A stretch of DNA of 64,000 nucleotides from DATJGR01 sp963780795 (GTDB taxonomy: Bacteria; Pseudomonadota; Gammaproteobacteria; Pseudomonadales; Azotimanducaceae), in assembly GCA_963780795.1 (NCBI GenBank), contig CAWADH010000010.1:186001-250000 (forward strand), in the 5' to 3' direction. Position 1 is the stretch's first letter. The number at the start of each line of letters is the position of its first letter. The notes beneath the pieces are model-generated. The model made no database searches. It saw only the letters and a list, made by a program, of their open reading frames with translations, and had not been told where the DNA came from. This document shows positions 50,838 through 59,707 of this stretch, one piece after another. Both the position numbers and the translations under genes were made by a program.

Positions 50838-51644
50838 TCACGAGCCGGTAGACGTGTAATGCCGTACGCCGACGCGCCACATCACCAGGCATGCGCCGAA
50901 GAACACGAACCCGGCGAGCGGTGCGACCATTTGCCACGTTCGCGTCGTGCCGAGCGGATCGGGAATGTCGAGCACCGCCAGAATCGGAAAGTACGTCACC
51001 ATCGCCAACGGCACCACAAAGGTGAAGAAGCGTTGGAAGTACTTCTGATACACCGCCATCGGATACTGTGCCGTTTCGACGCCGCCGTACGTCAGCATGT
51101 TCATGATCTCGAGCGACTCGGTGGTCCAGAACGACATCACCGCGCCGAGCATGACGAGACCATAGAAGAAGAAGAACGTGGCAAGCATCGTGAACGCGAG
51201 CAGCGCAATGCGAGCAACGTCCCACTCGAGCGCCAGCTGCTGCGACGCCCACACCAGCACGATCACGCCCTGCAGGAGCCGGCCTACACGGAACAGCGTG
51301 AATTCGTGGCCGGCCAGCTGCAGCACGGTACTACGCGGCCGCAAAAGCACGCGGTCGAAGTTGCCGGTCTTGATGAACTGCGCGCCGAACATGTCGAAGC
51401 CGCGCGCCAGCGCGTCGGTGAACGCGAAGCTGATGTTCACGACGCCGTAGAAGAACGCGACCTGCGGCAACGTCCACGGCAGCAGGTTGCCGAACCGGTC
51501 GAACATCGCCCAGATGCCGAGCATCTCGATACCGGTGGTGATGAAGTGCCCGACCGACATCAGCAGAAACGACGCGCGGTACTGCATCTGCGCGCGTATC
51601 GACAAACCGATCATGCGTCCGTAGAGACTGACCGCGCTGCTCAT
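50838..51644 (-). CDS. ABC-2 family exporter permease (second subunit)
   Basis: 268 residues with six predicted membrane segments. MIGLSIRAQMQYRASFLLMSVGHF, FDRVLLRPRSTVLQLAGHEF, and ILAVLDIPDPLG match the ABC2_membrane_6 (DUF990) permeases. Its ATG is one base after the stop of the other permease gene. With that permease and the ATPase encoded upstream it forms a three-gene exporter of unknown substrate. Confidence 0.88.
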   Translation of the reverse strand: MSSAVSLYGRMIGLSIRAQMQYRASFLLMSVGHFITTGIEMLGIWAMFDRFGNLLPWTLPQVAFFYGVVNISFAFTDALARGFDMFGAQFIKTGNFDRVLLRPRSTVLQLAGHEFTLFRVGRLLQGVIVLVWASQQLALEWDVARIALLAFTMLATFFFFYGLVMLGAVMSFWTTESLEIMNMLTYGGVETAQYPMAVYQKYFQRFFTFVVPLAMVTYFPILAVLDIPDPLGTTRTWQMVAPLAGFVFFGACLVMWRVGVRHYTSTGS

Positions 51645-51645
51645 T

Positions 51646-52473
51646 TCATCCGCCCTGCACGACCACGCGCGACTTGCCGCGCGCCATCAGCGCATAACCG
51701 CCCGCGATGATGAGCGCCGCCCAAACGACCTGTTGGACGATCTCGAGCACCGCGGCCTGCGGAGCGATGTTGCCGCCGTAGATGCGGTAAGGCACGTCGG
51801 CGACGCCGCGAAACGGTTGCCAGTACAACAGCGGTTGCAGCCAGTCCGGGAACAGCGGCAGCGGAATGGTCAGACCCGAAAACACGATCACCACCCCGAT
51901 CATCACCGTGTTGAAGCCGCGGCCGGACAGCGTCCAGATCAGCGCGACGTGCATCAGCATGGTGATGGCCGATGCGAGCGCCACCGCCGCCGTCAGCGAG
52001 AACACGAAGCAGATCGCGCCCGCCGCGCTCGCGGGCGGCGGCAGCGCCCACGCGCCGAGTCCGAACAACGGCAGCAGCACGCCCGCGAAGACGATCATCG
52101 GGATCATCCGCATGAACGTCGTCGCGGTGCGCAGCGCCACCGTTCGCGCGTACCAGAACGCATAGAGATCGACCGGGCGCAGCAGTTCGTACGCAACCGC
52201 GCCGCTCATCATCTTTTCCTGCAGCTCGGTGTCGACGTTCCACGGCAGCATGCCGAGCAATGCCTGGCCGAGCCATACGTAAGCGGCGAGTTGCGGCAGG
52301 CTCATCGGCGATGCGTGATGGTGCGCGGCCAGGAACGCCGCGAGAATCATCAGCTTGATCGCCCCCCAGAACAGTTGGGTGGCGAAGCCGGCAAACGCGG
52401 CTGCGCGATACTGCAGCAGCGTGCGAAAACGCGCGCCGAGCATCGCGACATACGGGCGAGCCGCGTCAACCAC
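51646..52473 (-). CDS. ABC-2 family exporter permease (first subunit)
   Basis: 275 residues from a GTG that overlaps the ATPase stop by 8 bases. Membrane segments and motifs (FRTLLQYRAAAFAGFATQLFWG; EKMMSGAVAYELLRPVDLYAFW; IPLPLFPDWLQPLLYWQPFRG) match DUF990-type permeases. The presence of two different DUF990 permeases with one ATPase is the standard arrangement for this exporter family. Confidence 0.88.
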   Translation of the reverse strand: MVDAARPYVAMLGARFRTLLQYRAAAFAGFATQLFWGAIKLMILAAFLAAHHHASPMSLPQLAAYVWLGQALLGMLPWNVDTELQEKMMSGAVAYELLRPVDLYAFWYARTVALRTATTFMRMIPMIVFAGVLLPLFGLGAWALPPPASAAGAICFVFSLTAAVALASAITMLMHVALIWTLSGRGFNTVMIGVVIVFSGLTIPLPLFPDWLQPLLYWQPFRGVADVPYRIYGGNIAPQAAVLEIVQQVVWAALIIAGGYALMARGKSRVVVQGG

Positions 52474-53445
52474 CGCCGCTCTCGTAGACGCGGGTGATGA
52501 TCTCTTCGATCGGCAGGTTCTCGATGACGAGATCGTGCACCGCGTGGCGCGCGGTCAATTCGGCCACGAACGTCGCGGCGTTGCGGCCTTCCACCGTGAA
52601 CGTCGCGCGATGGCCCTGTTGCTCGATACCAGCGCGTCGGCAAAACCGTCGAGCAGCTCCGGCGCCTGGTCGAACTCCACCGTCACTCGCCGTTCCGCGC
52701 CGTATCGCGCCCGCAGCGCCGCAACAGTTCCGTCCGAAAGCAACGTGCCGTGATTGATCACGATCAGCCGTTTGGACAACGCCTCGATGTCGTCCATGTC
52801 GTGCGTGGTGAGCAACACCGTGACGCCGCGCTCCTCGTTCAGGCGCCGCACGAAGTCGCGGATCGCGAGCTTCGATATTGCGTCCAGACCGATGGTGGGC
52901 TCGTCGAGGAACACGATGTCGGGTTGGTGCAGCAGCGACGCCGCGAGATCGCACCGCATCCGTTGGCCGAGGCTCAGCTGCCGCACCGGCACGTCGAGCA
53001 GCGGCTCGAGATCAAGCAGCGCCACCAGTTCTTCGCGCGTGCGAACGAAACGGTCGCGGTCGACGCGATAGATGTCGCGCAGTAGGTCGAACGACTCGGC
53101 CACCGGCAGGTCCCACCACAACTGCGTGCGTTGGCCGAACACAACGCCGATGCGCGCCACGTGCGCAACGCGATCGCGCCACGGCACCAGGCCGTTGACG
53201 GTACAACGACCGCCCGAGGGGGTGAGGATGCCGGACAGGATCTTGATGGTGGTCGACTTGCCGGCCCCGTTCGGGCCGATGTAGCCGACGATCTCGCCCG
53301 CTTCGATGCCGAACGAAACGCCATGCAGCGCGATCACATCGCGATAGCGCCGCCGCACCAGCCCGCGCACCGCGCCCCACAGGCCGGAATCCCGTGCGGC
53401 CACGCGAAAACGCTTCTCCAGGTTATCAACGAGGATTTGGGGCAT
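52466..53445 (-). pseudogene. ABC exporter ATPase, frameshifted near its 3' end
   Basis: From ATG at 53445. All ATPase motifs are in one frame: GYIGPNGAGKSTTIKIL (Walker A), VFGQRTQLWWDLP (Q-loop), QLSLGQRMRCDLAASLL (signature), DIVFLDEPTIGLD (Walker B) and LLTTHDMDDIEAL (switch His). After GFADAL, at about 52629-52636, the conserved frame shifts: GIEQQGHRATFTVEGRNA and VIENLPIEEIITRVYESGG are in the next frame and end at 52466. Total length is one base short of a multiple of three. The remaining C-terminal part is well conserved, so a consensus error or a very recent deletion is likely. Confidence 0.82.
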
Positions 53446-53507
53446 GGCCGCGAGACCGTGGGAAGGCGCGCATTGAAACACAAACGAAAATTCGTTCCCA
53501 TGCCTCG

Positions 53508-54531
53508 ATGCGTTCGAACTCGCCTCTTCTCTCGCGCGACGGCGTTCCCGCCAGCACGGTGCATCTTCCGCGCGGCGAGTGGACCACCGTGCTCGATGCC
53601 TTGTGCGCGCGCTTTCCGCGCGTGGCGCGCGCAACGTGGCTCGATCGGATGAATCGCGGCGTGGTGTTCGACGCCGACGGACGGCCGATCGAACCGGAAC
53701 GTGCGTTGAGCGCCGGTTTGCGCGTTCACTACTTCCGGGAAGTGGCGAGAGAAGCGCCCATTCCGTTCGAGGCAACGGTGCTGTATCGCGACGAGCATCT
53801 TGTGATCGCCGACAAGCCGCACTTCCTGCCGGTGATGCCGGCCGGCATTCACGTACGCGAGACCTTGCTGACGCGGCTCATCGAACGCGCTCGACAATCC
53901 GCATCTCGCGCCGCTGCATCGCATCGACCGCGCCACTGCGGGACTGGTGATGTTGTCGCCGAATCCGCAAACGCGCGCGCAATACCAGGCGCTGTTCCAG
54001 GACCAGGCGAACGCGAAGCGGATCCGCAAATACTACGAAGCACTGGCGCCTGCGCTTTCCGAACTCGAGTTCCCACTCATCCGCCACAGCCGGATCGCCC
54101 GGGCCGCGCAGTTCTTCCGCATGCAGGAAATCGGCGGAACGCCAAACAGCGAAACCACAGTCGACGTGCTCGCTAGACACGGCACGCACTGGCACTACGC
54201 GTTGCAGCCGCTGACCGGCCGCACGCATCAGCTGCGCGTGCATCTCGCCGCACTCGGCGCCGGCATTCTCGGCGACCGGCTGTATCCCGAGCTGCAACCG
54301 CAGGCGCCTGACGACCACGCACGGCCGCTGCAATTGCTGGCGCGGGCGCTCGAGTTCGTCGACCCGCGCAGCGGTGCGACGAGGCGCTTCGAAAGCGAAC
54401 GGCAACTGAAGAATCCGTCGGCCATCGCCGCGGCTGGTCTCCCCACGCCGGGACCGGTACAGTCGATCGCCCCAGGGGAGGGACAGCGTGGCCGAAATCA
54501 CCGCGGACCCGATTCTCACCGGCTTAGCTAA
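53508..54531 (+). pseudogene. RluA-family pseudouridine synthase, frameshifted at the catalytic loop
   Basis: The first frame begins at ATG 53508: LPRGEWTTVLDALCARFPRV, VVFDADGRPIEPERALSAGL, then VLYRDEHLVIADKPHFLPVM and RETLLTRLIER. At 53887-53890 one extra base shifts the frame; the continuation reads LDNPHLAPLHRIDRATAGLV with the catalytic Asp in HRIDRATAG, then LQPLTGRTHQLRVHLAALG. It ends at 54531, overlapping the next gene by 44 bases. The enzyme would isomerise uridines in rRNA or tRNA. Both parts are well conserved, so a sequence error or very recent mutation is the likely cause. Confidence 0.82.
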
Positions 54532-55882
54532 GCCGGGCGGCAGCACCCGCGCGGGTGCGTTCACCGTGCGCGACGTGTTCCGCGATCGCGCCACGCTCGG
54601 CAAGTTCACCGCAGTGCTCGGCCTGCACATGGGGCAGGTGTTCCCGGCGGCCTTCTTCGGGCTGATGTTGACGGCGATCTATCGCGAGAAAGGCCTGCCG
54701 CTCGACATGTTCTGGATCTTCGTGTTGCCGAGCATTCCGACGTGGTTACGTCCGCTGTGGGCGCCGTTCGTCGACGGCGTCGGCTCCAGCCGCATCGGTC
54801 TGCGTAAAACCTGGTTCATCCCGTGCACGCTGTTCGGCGCTGCCGCATATCTGTCGCTCGCATTCTTCGAACCGGAGATCGCGACGCTGTGGATCATCAT
54901 CGGCATCCTGATCGTGAAGACCACGTTCATGACCACACAGGACATCGCGATCGACGGTTACATGGTGGAGAATCTGCGCGACGAAGAGCGCGGCGTAGGG
55001 GCGGCGGTGATGGACATCGGCCGCAACGTTGCACAGTTTGCGTCGTGGGCCGGCGTCGCGTGGGTATATGGCACGTACGGATGGCCGGCCGCGGTGATCA
55101 CCGCGGCGAGCCTGCTGATCCTGTTCTCGCTGCCCGGTATCATCCGCCGCGAGCCGCCGCCACCCCCGCAGGCGCAGCGCCGCCGCGATCGCGGCGAACA
55201 TCCGAGCCTCATCAAACTGTTCCGTCGCCCCGACACGCGCATCATCCTGCCGCTGGTGATGCTCGTCGCGTTCGGCGGCGGCCTGATCTCCAGCCTGTAC
55301 ATCGCCTATCTGGTCGACGTCGGCTTCACGGTGAAGCAGATCGGCCCGCTGATACTCGCGCCGGCGACGCTGCTCGGCACGGTCATCGGCGCCACGCTGA
55401 CGGCGTGGTTCCTCAACCGCTTCGGCTACAAGACGACGATCCTCGTCTCCGCGTTCCTGATGATTCCGACGGTGATACCGATCATCTGGATGGGCTCCAT
55501 CGAGAAGCCGAGCCTGCTGACGGTGTTCCTCGTCACCTTGAACGGCATCATCCTGCCGTCGTTCCTCACGATCGCCATCGCGGCATCGCGCCTCAAGTGG
55601 TCGTCGAAGACACAAGCGGCCACCGACTACACGTCGTTCGTCGTGGTGGCCACCGCCGCGGGCGCGGCCGCACTCGGCGTCGGCGGCGTCATCGCGCAGT
55701 ATGTCGGCTGGCATATGTACTTTCTCGGTTCGGGCCTGTTCGTGACGGCGTGCTGTTTCGTCTTCTACATGCTCTTCGACCGGATCGAGGCAATCGTCGA
55801 AGCGCGCGACATCGCCGAACTCGCACTCGAACCCACCTCATCAACTCGAACCACAACAGGAGCCAGACATGGCATTGGTTGA
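54488..55882 (+). CDS. AmpG-like MFS transporter
   Basis: 464 residues from a GTG. About 12 membrane segments with MTTQDIAIDGYMVENLRDEERG, the TQDIAIDG motif of the AmpG/acetyl-CoA-transporter (PAT) branch of MFS. AmpG imports muropeptides; relatives in degradative bacteria carry other substrates, and the adjacent crotonase gene makes a catabolic link possible. It overlaps the RluA gene and ends 14 bases inside the crotonase gene. Confidence 0.85.
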   Translation: MAEITADPILTGLAKPGGSTRAGAFTVRDVFRDRATLGKFTAVLGLHMGQVFPAAFFGLMLTAIYREKGLPLDMFWIFVLPSIPTWLRPLWAPFVDGVGSSRIGLRKTWFIPCTLFGAAAYLSLAFFEPEIATLWIIIGILIVKTTFMTTQDIAIDGYMVENLRDEERGVGAAVMDIGRNVAQFASWAGVAWVYGTYGWPAAVITAASLLILFSLPGIIRREPPPPPQAQRRRDRGEHPSLIKLFRRPDTRIILPLVMLVAFGGGLISSLYIAYLVDVGFTVKQIGPLILAPATLLGTVIGATLTAWFLNRFGYKTTILVSAFLMIPTVIPIIWMGSIEKPSLLTVFLVTLNGIILPSFLTIAIAASRLKWSSKTQAATDYTSFVVVATAAGAAALGVGGVIAQYVGWHMYFLGSGLFVTACCFVFYMLFDRIEAIVEARDIAELALEPTSSTRTTTGARHGIG

Positions 55883-56672
55883 CTACGAAGTAAAAGGCCA
55901 CGTGGCGATCGTCACGCTGAACCGTCCCGACGCCCGCAATGCGATCAACCCGGAAGTGGCCGTGCGGCTCGCCGACGCGTGGAGCGCCGCCAAAGAAGAC
56001 GACAACGTCCGCGTCATCGTAGTGACCGGCAAAGGCAGCGCGTTCTGCGCTGGCGCCGACCTCGGCCAGTTGATCCCGATGATCTCCGGCGCTCGCAAAC
56101 CCGAGAACGAATTCGACCACCGCGTGATCAAGGAACCGAACATCACGTCGCGTGCACTACTGCGCAACTACGACACCGAAAAGCCGGTGATCGCCGCGAT
56201 CAACGGCCACGCGATCGCCGGCGGCATGGAGATGGTGCAGGGCACCGACATCCGTGTGTCGTGCCCCGAAGCGAAGTTCGGCGTGCAGGAAGTGAAGTGG
56301 GCGATCTTCCCGGCCGGCGGTTCGACCGTACGCCTGCCCGCGCAATTGCCGTTCGCGAAAGCGATGGAACTGCTGCTCACCGGCGATCTGATCAGCGCCG
56401 ACGAAGCAAAAGACCTCGGCTTCCTCAACTACGTCGTGCCGGCCGATCAGGTGATGGCGAAGGCAATGGAGATCGCCGAGAAGATCGCCGCCAACGGCCC
56501 GATCGCCGTCAAAGCGATCCGCAAGTCGGCGCGCGCATGTCTCGGCGTTCCGGAACGCGAAGCGCTGAAGATCGAATCCGAAATCTCCGGACCGGTGTTC
56601 CAGACCGAAGACGCGAAGGAAGGTCCGGCGGCATTCATGCAGAAGCGGAAGCCGGCATACAAGGGGCGGTGA
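55869..56672 (+). CDS. Enoyl-CoA hydratase/isomerase family protein
   Basis: 267 residues. Crotonase-fold features: VAIVTLNRPDARNAINPEVAVRL, the oxyanion loop KGSAFCAGADLGQL, and INGHAIAGGMEMVQGTDIRV; the acidic residue lies in FGVQEVKWAIFPAGGS. ACC AGGAGCCAGAC precedes the ATG as ribosome-binding site. It is translationally coupled to the MFS gene and is a distant paralogue of the crotonase at 13 kb. Confidence 0.92.
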   Translation: MALVDYEVKGHVAIVTLNRPDARNAINPEVAVRLADAWSAAKEDDNVRVIVVTGKGSAFCAGADLGQLIPMISGARKPENEFDHRVIKEPNITSRALLRNYDTEKPVIAAINGHAIAGGMEMVQGTDIRVSCPEAKFGVQEVKWAIFPAGGSTVRLPAQLPFAKAMELLLTGDLISADEAKDLGFLNYVVPADQVMAKAMEIAEKIAANGPIAVKAIRKSARACLGVPEREALKIESEISGPVFQTEDAKEGPAAFMQKRKPAYKGR

Positions 56673-56689
56673 GCTTCGGCTTCGCATGG

Positions 56690-56988
56690 AACGAGCTTCG
56701 GGTCGGTGTGGTGGAACGGAGCTTGGAGCGCTGCCCAGGTGAGGTCTCCATCGCGAGTGATCTTTGGAGTGTGAACGCGCGCTTTGCGCGCGTTCATCTC
56801 ACCAACAAGTCAACCGACGGTGCCAGGCACCGGCTTTTGCACTTCCAATAAGTCACTGCCGGTGCCAGGCACCGGCAGTGACTTATTCGACCCCGAACGA
56901 AGGGCGCGACGTTGGATGTGGAAAGGGTGACGGGCGATCGGTGCGGAGGCGCATCACGCGCCCGGAGCACCGATCACGCGTCACCCCC
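56690..56988 (-). repeat. Composite dispersed repeat, copy B (inverted relative to copy A)
   Basis: A 354-bp gap without a gene holds the reverse complement of the repeat at 32313-32714, without its 109-bp insertion. It contains a perfect 41-bp palindrome at 56847-56887 (arms begin AATAAGTCACTGCCGG, centre A). It also has a second GGTGCCAGGCACC at 56819-56831, the hairpin GAACGCGCG/CGCGCGTTC at 56773-56795, and the GATCGGTGC/GCACCGATC stem at 56935-56975. The order of blocks is identical to copy A. It may act as a bidirectional terminator between two converging genes. Confidence 0.82.
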
Positions 56989-57026
56989 CCTGAGAATGCG
57001 CCCTCCGATCGCAGCCCAATCGCAAG

Positions 57027-57404
57027 TCAGACGTCTTCGTCCAACCAACCGAGCGCATCAGCGTTGCTTCTGAATATCCGCATGCCGGTGAACATCGGCC
57101 ATGCAAATCCCTGGAACATCCGCCCGAGGCCGTAGGAGAGATCTTCCGTCGCGACCACCGCGCAGCGGCCGAACGGTACGAGTTCCTGCATGTCTTCCAT
57201 GAATGACGCGATCTCGTTCAGCTGATCAGAGGTCGGCAGTCGCGTCTGGAACGACACATCGAGCAGCACGTCGCAATGGGGTCGCAGTCGCGAATCGCGT
57301 CCGAGCTGACGGAAATGCTCGATCACCTCGGCTTGCGTGACGGCGCCTTCGCAGCGCGTCACCAGGCGGTTCGGGAAGGCGTCGTAACGGTACGTGACCG
57401 GCAC
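57027..57404 (-). CDS. Small STAS/SpoIIAA-like protein of unknown function
   Basis: 125 residues from a GTG, two bases after the stop of the TonB-receptor gene. VTYRYDAFPNRLVTRCEGAV, LRPHCDVLLDVSFQTR and GRCAVVATEDLSYGLGRMF suggest an alpha/beta STAS-like fold. Similar small proteins are annotated as SpoIIAA-like without known roles. Cotranscription with a TPP-riboswitch-controlled receptor would link it to thiamine status. Confidence 0.72.
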   Translation of the reverse strand: MPVTYRYDAFPNRLVTRCEGAVTQAEVIEHFRQLGRDSRLRPHCDVLLDVSFQTRLPTSDQLNEIASFMEDMQELVPFGRCAVVATEDLSYGLGRMFQGFAWPMFTGMRIFRSNADALGWLDEDV

Positions 57405-57406
57405 GC

Positions 57407-59488
57407 TCAGAGCCGCCAGTCCACGGTGACGCCGACGCGCCGCGGCTCGCCCAACTGGGTGTATCCCGCCGACGCATAGTCGAGACGCGGATCGTTACCG
57501 AAGAAGTAGCCTTTCACCGCGTACTCCTTGTCGAATACGTTGTGCATCCAGGCCGTCACCCCCCAGTTGTTCCGTTTGAGGCCGAAACTCAGATGGGCGA
57601 TTTCGTAAGGCTTCGACTGAAACGAATCACTGTCCGAGAAATAGTATGCGTCTTTCCCTTCTGCGGCTGCATTCGCAAACCAACCGCTCGGCCAGTCGTA
57701 CTGCGCGCTCACGAAGAACTGATACGACGGCGCTTGAGCCTGCTGGCGTCCATCGAGTTCCTGACCGGCACCGTTCACGAAGTCGCGATACTCCGACGAC
57801 AGCAGGCCGAGGCTGCCGAACAGCTCGATGCGCTGCGTCGGACGGAAGCGCAGTTCGGCTTCGACGCCGTAGTTGTCACCTTTCGAGGCGTTGCCGGTGT
57901 ATTCGATGAACTCCGACGAGCCGTCCGGCCGCATGCGGATCTGCGACGTGTCCACCTGCATATCGTCACGCCACATGTAGAAGAGCGCGAGACGGCCGAC
58001 CAGCGTGTCGTCGCGCCAATTGCCCTTCACGCCGATTTCCGCGTTGTAGAGCGTCTCCGGATCGAACTGGCGCAGGTCCGCATCGAGCGTGCCGTCAGTG
58101 TTGAAGCCGCCCGACTTGTAGCCGCGCGACATGCTCGCGTACACCATCGTGTTGGTGCGGATCAGATGCGACAGCGCGACGCGTCCGCCCCACAGATTGT
58201 CGTTCGGCTCGAATTTCGAGCCGTCCACGTCGTGGTAGTTCGAATCGTGGCGCTCGAGCCGCAGCCCAACCGTCAGGTTCGTGGCGTCCGATAAGTGCGT
58301 TTCGGTCTGCCCGAACACCGCGGCGCGCTGGATGCGGAATTCGCTGGTGAAGTCCGACGTGAGGAACGTGTACACGCGATGCAGATGCTCGTCCTGCTTC
58401 AGCGTGTAAACGCCGACCGCCCAATCGGTGGTGTCTCCGAACATTCGCCCGTCGTCGTTCGAGATGAGGCGCAACTCGGCTGACGAGGTGGTCCAGTCGC
58501 GGCGGTACAGATCGGTGGAGCTATAACCGTTTGGATCGAAGCCGGTGAACGTCCAGTCTTCGTCGTAGCCGTATTCGATGTCGGATGTGGCGTGCGACAG
58601 GATCGCTTCCACCAGGAACGTCTTCGGCTGCATGAACGTCGCGATCACGCTGCCGAACTGCGACTTCTGCGTGTCTTTCCCCGGCTGGTCGGAAATCGTA
58701 TTGCGCGAGTTGTTCAGCGAGAACGCGTCGTAGCCGTTGTCGACGTCGATGTAGCCGGTTGCGAAGTCAAAAGACGTTTCGTCGCTGGCCTGCCAGTGCA
58801 GCTTGCCGCGGATCGTCAGCTCATCGTAGTCGTTAGTGTCGTCTTGATTGAGGAAGTGATTGCGGACGTAGCCGTTGCTGCTGTACTGCTGCACCGCGAG
58901 ACGACCTTCGACCGAGTCTGACAGCGGGCCGGAGACGTAGCCACCGATCGTGCGCGTGTCGTAGTCGCCGCCCTCGACGGTGACGCCTGCTTCCGGCACC
59001 TTGGTTGGATCGTTGGTGGTCACGTTGACGAGCCCTGCCAGCGCATTGGCGCCGTACAACGTCCCCTGCGGACCGCGGAAAACCTCCACCTGCCGCACGT
59101 CGTACAGCGTGCTCACCGTTGCGATGCCACTGAAATCGACGTGGTCGATGATCGTTCCAACCGACGGATTCAGCGGCGCGATGAACTGCCCGGTTTCGCC
59201 GATGCCGCGAATCTGGAAGTAACGCGCGCGCGATGCACCGCTCGCGACGTTGACGTTCGGCATCAGGCCGAGCACCTGCTCCAGGTGTTGTGCTTCGAGG
59301 CTCGCGATCTGCGCGGCGGTAGCTACCGATACGCTACTCGGCAGCGCGTCTAGCGGGTCGGAACGAAACTCGCCGGTGACCACGATCTCTTCGATCGAAT
59401 CGTCCGGCGCGGTTGCGCCGTATACGTCGTTGAGACCGCACAGCGCATACAACGAAAGCGGAATCGCGAGAGGTTTTCTGAAACGCAT
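57407..59488 (-). CDS. TonB-dependent outer-membrane receptor, probably for thiamine or a precursor
   Basis: 693 residues. A signal peptide is followed by a TonB box-like DDSIEEIVVTGEF and a plug domain (LPNVNVASGASRARYFQIRG; VEVFRGPQGTLYGANALAG). The barrel contains repeated aromatic strands (SRGYKSGGFNTDGTLDAD; WRDDTLVGRLALFYMWRDD) and ends RRVGVTVDWRL. A TPP riboswitch lies 68-143 bp upstream on the same strand, so expression should fall when thiamine pyrophosphate is abundant. This makes thiamine, its phosphate or a precursor the probable cargo. The match to known thiamine receptors was not tested. Confidence 0.9.
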   Translation of the reverse strand: MRFRKPLAIPLSLYALCGLNDVYGATAPDDSIEEIVVTGEFRSDPLDALPSSVSVATAAQIASLEAQHLEQVLGLMPNVNVASGASRARYFQIRGIGETGQFIAPLNPSVGTIIDHVDFSGIATVSTLYDVRQVEVFRGPQGTLYGANALAGLVNVTTNDPTKVPEAGVTVEGGDYDTRTIGGYVSGPLSDSVEGRLAVQQYSSNGYVRNHFLNQDDTNDYDELTIRGKLHWQASDETSFDFATGYIDVDNGYDAFSLNNSRNTISDQPGKDTQKSQFGSVIATFMQPKTFLVEAILSHATSDIEYGYDEDWTFTGFDPNGYSSTDLYRRDWTTSSAELRLISNDDGRMFGDTTDWAVGVYTLKQDEHLHRVYTFLTSDFTSEFRIQRAAVFGQTETHLSDATNLTVGLRLERHDSNYHDVDGSKFEPNDNLWGGRVALSHLIRTNTMVYASMSRGYKSGGFNTDGTLDADLRQFDPETLYNAEIGVKGNWRDDTLVGRLALFYMWRDDMQVDTSQIRMRPDGSSEFIEYTGNASKGDNYGVEAELRFRPTQRIELFGSLGLLSSEYRDFVNGAGQELDGRQQAQAPSYQFFVSAQYDWPSGWFANAAAEGKDAYYFSDSDSFQSKPYEIAHLSFGLKRNNWGVTAWMHNVFDKEYAVKGYFFGNDPRLDYASAGYTQLGEPRRVGVTVDWRL

Positions 59489-59556
59489 GCACGCTCCGAT
59501 CGCTAAACGATCCGGAGACGACGACGCAGGGGGTGAGAAGGAGGGCCTTGCACCTA

Positions 59557-59631
59557 TCCCTACGCCGGCATTATCCGGATCAGGTTCACAGGGTCCACCG
59601 AATCGGTGTCTCAGGCCTTGCGGCCACCCCT
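59557..59631 (-). promoter_or_regulatory. TPP riboswitch (THI element)
   Basis: On the minus strand the conserved core is complete: GGGGTGGCC, then CCTGAGACACC, ACCCTGTGAACCTGATCC, and GGATAATGCCGGCGTAGGGA. CTGAGA and GGATAATGCC are the pyrimidine- and pyrophosphate-sensor hallmarks. Between it and the TonB-receptor ATG (59488) there is a small GATCG/CGATC hairpin just before the GGAG ribosome-binding site. There is no clear intrinsic terminator, so control is probably translational. Confidence 0.96.
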
Positions 59632-59674
59632 TAGGTCAGGCGTGATTGTCTGCCGCGTGCGCAGCCAATGCAAC

Positions 59675-59702
59675 GGTGCCTGGCACCGGCGATGACTTAT
59701 TC
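59675..59702 (+). repeat. Solo core of the dispersed repeat (site at 59.68 kb)
   Basis: GGTGCCTGGCACC at 59675-59687 followed by GGCGATGACTTATTCG, as in copy A at 32.4 kb. It lies six bases past the stop of the acyl-CoA ligase gene, where it may act as a terminator. Confidence 0.7.
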
Positions 59703-59707
59703 GATGT

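Noticed and set aside
59557..59631. Plain terminator hairpin
   Set aside because: The conserved CTGAGA, ACCTGATC and GGATAATGCC segments identify a TPP riboswitch instead.
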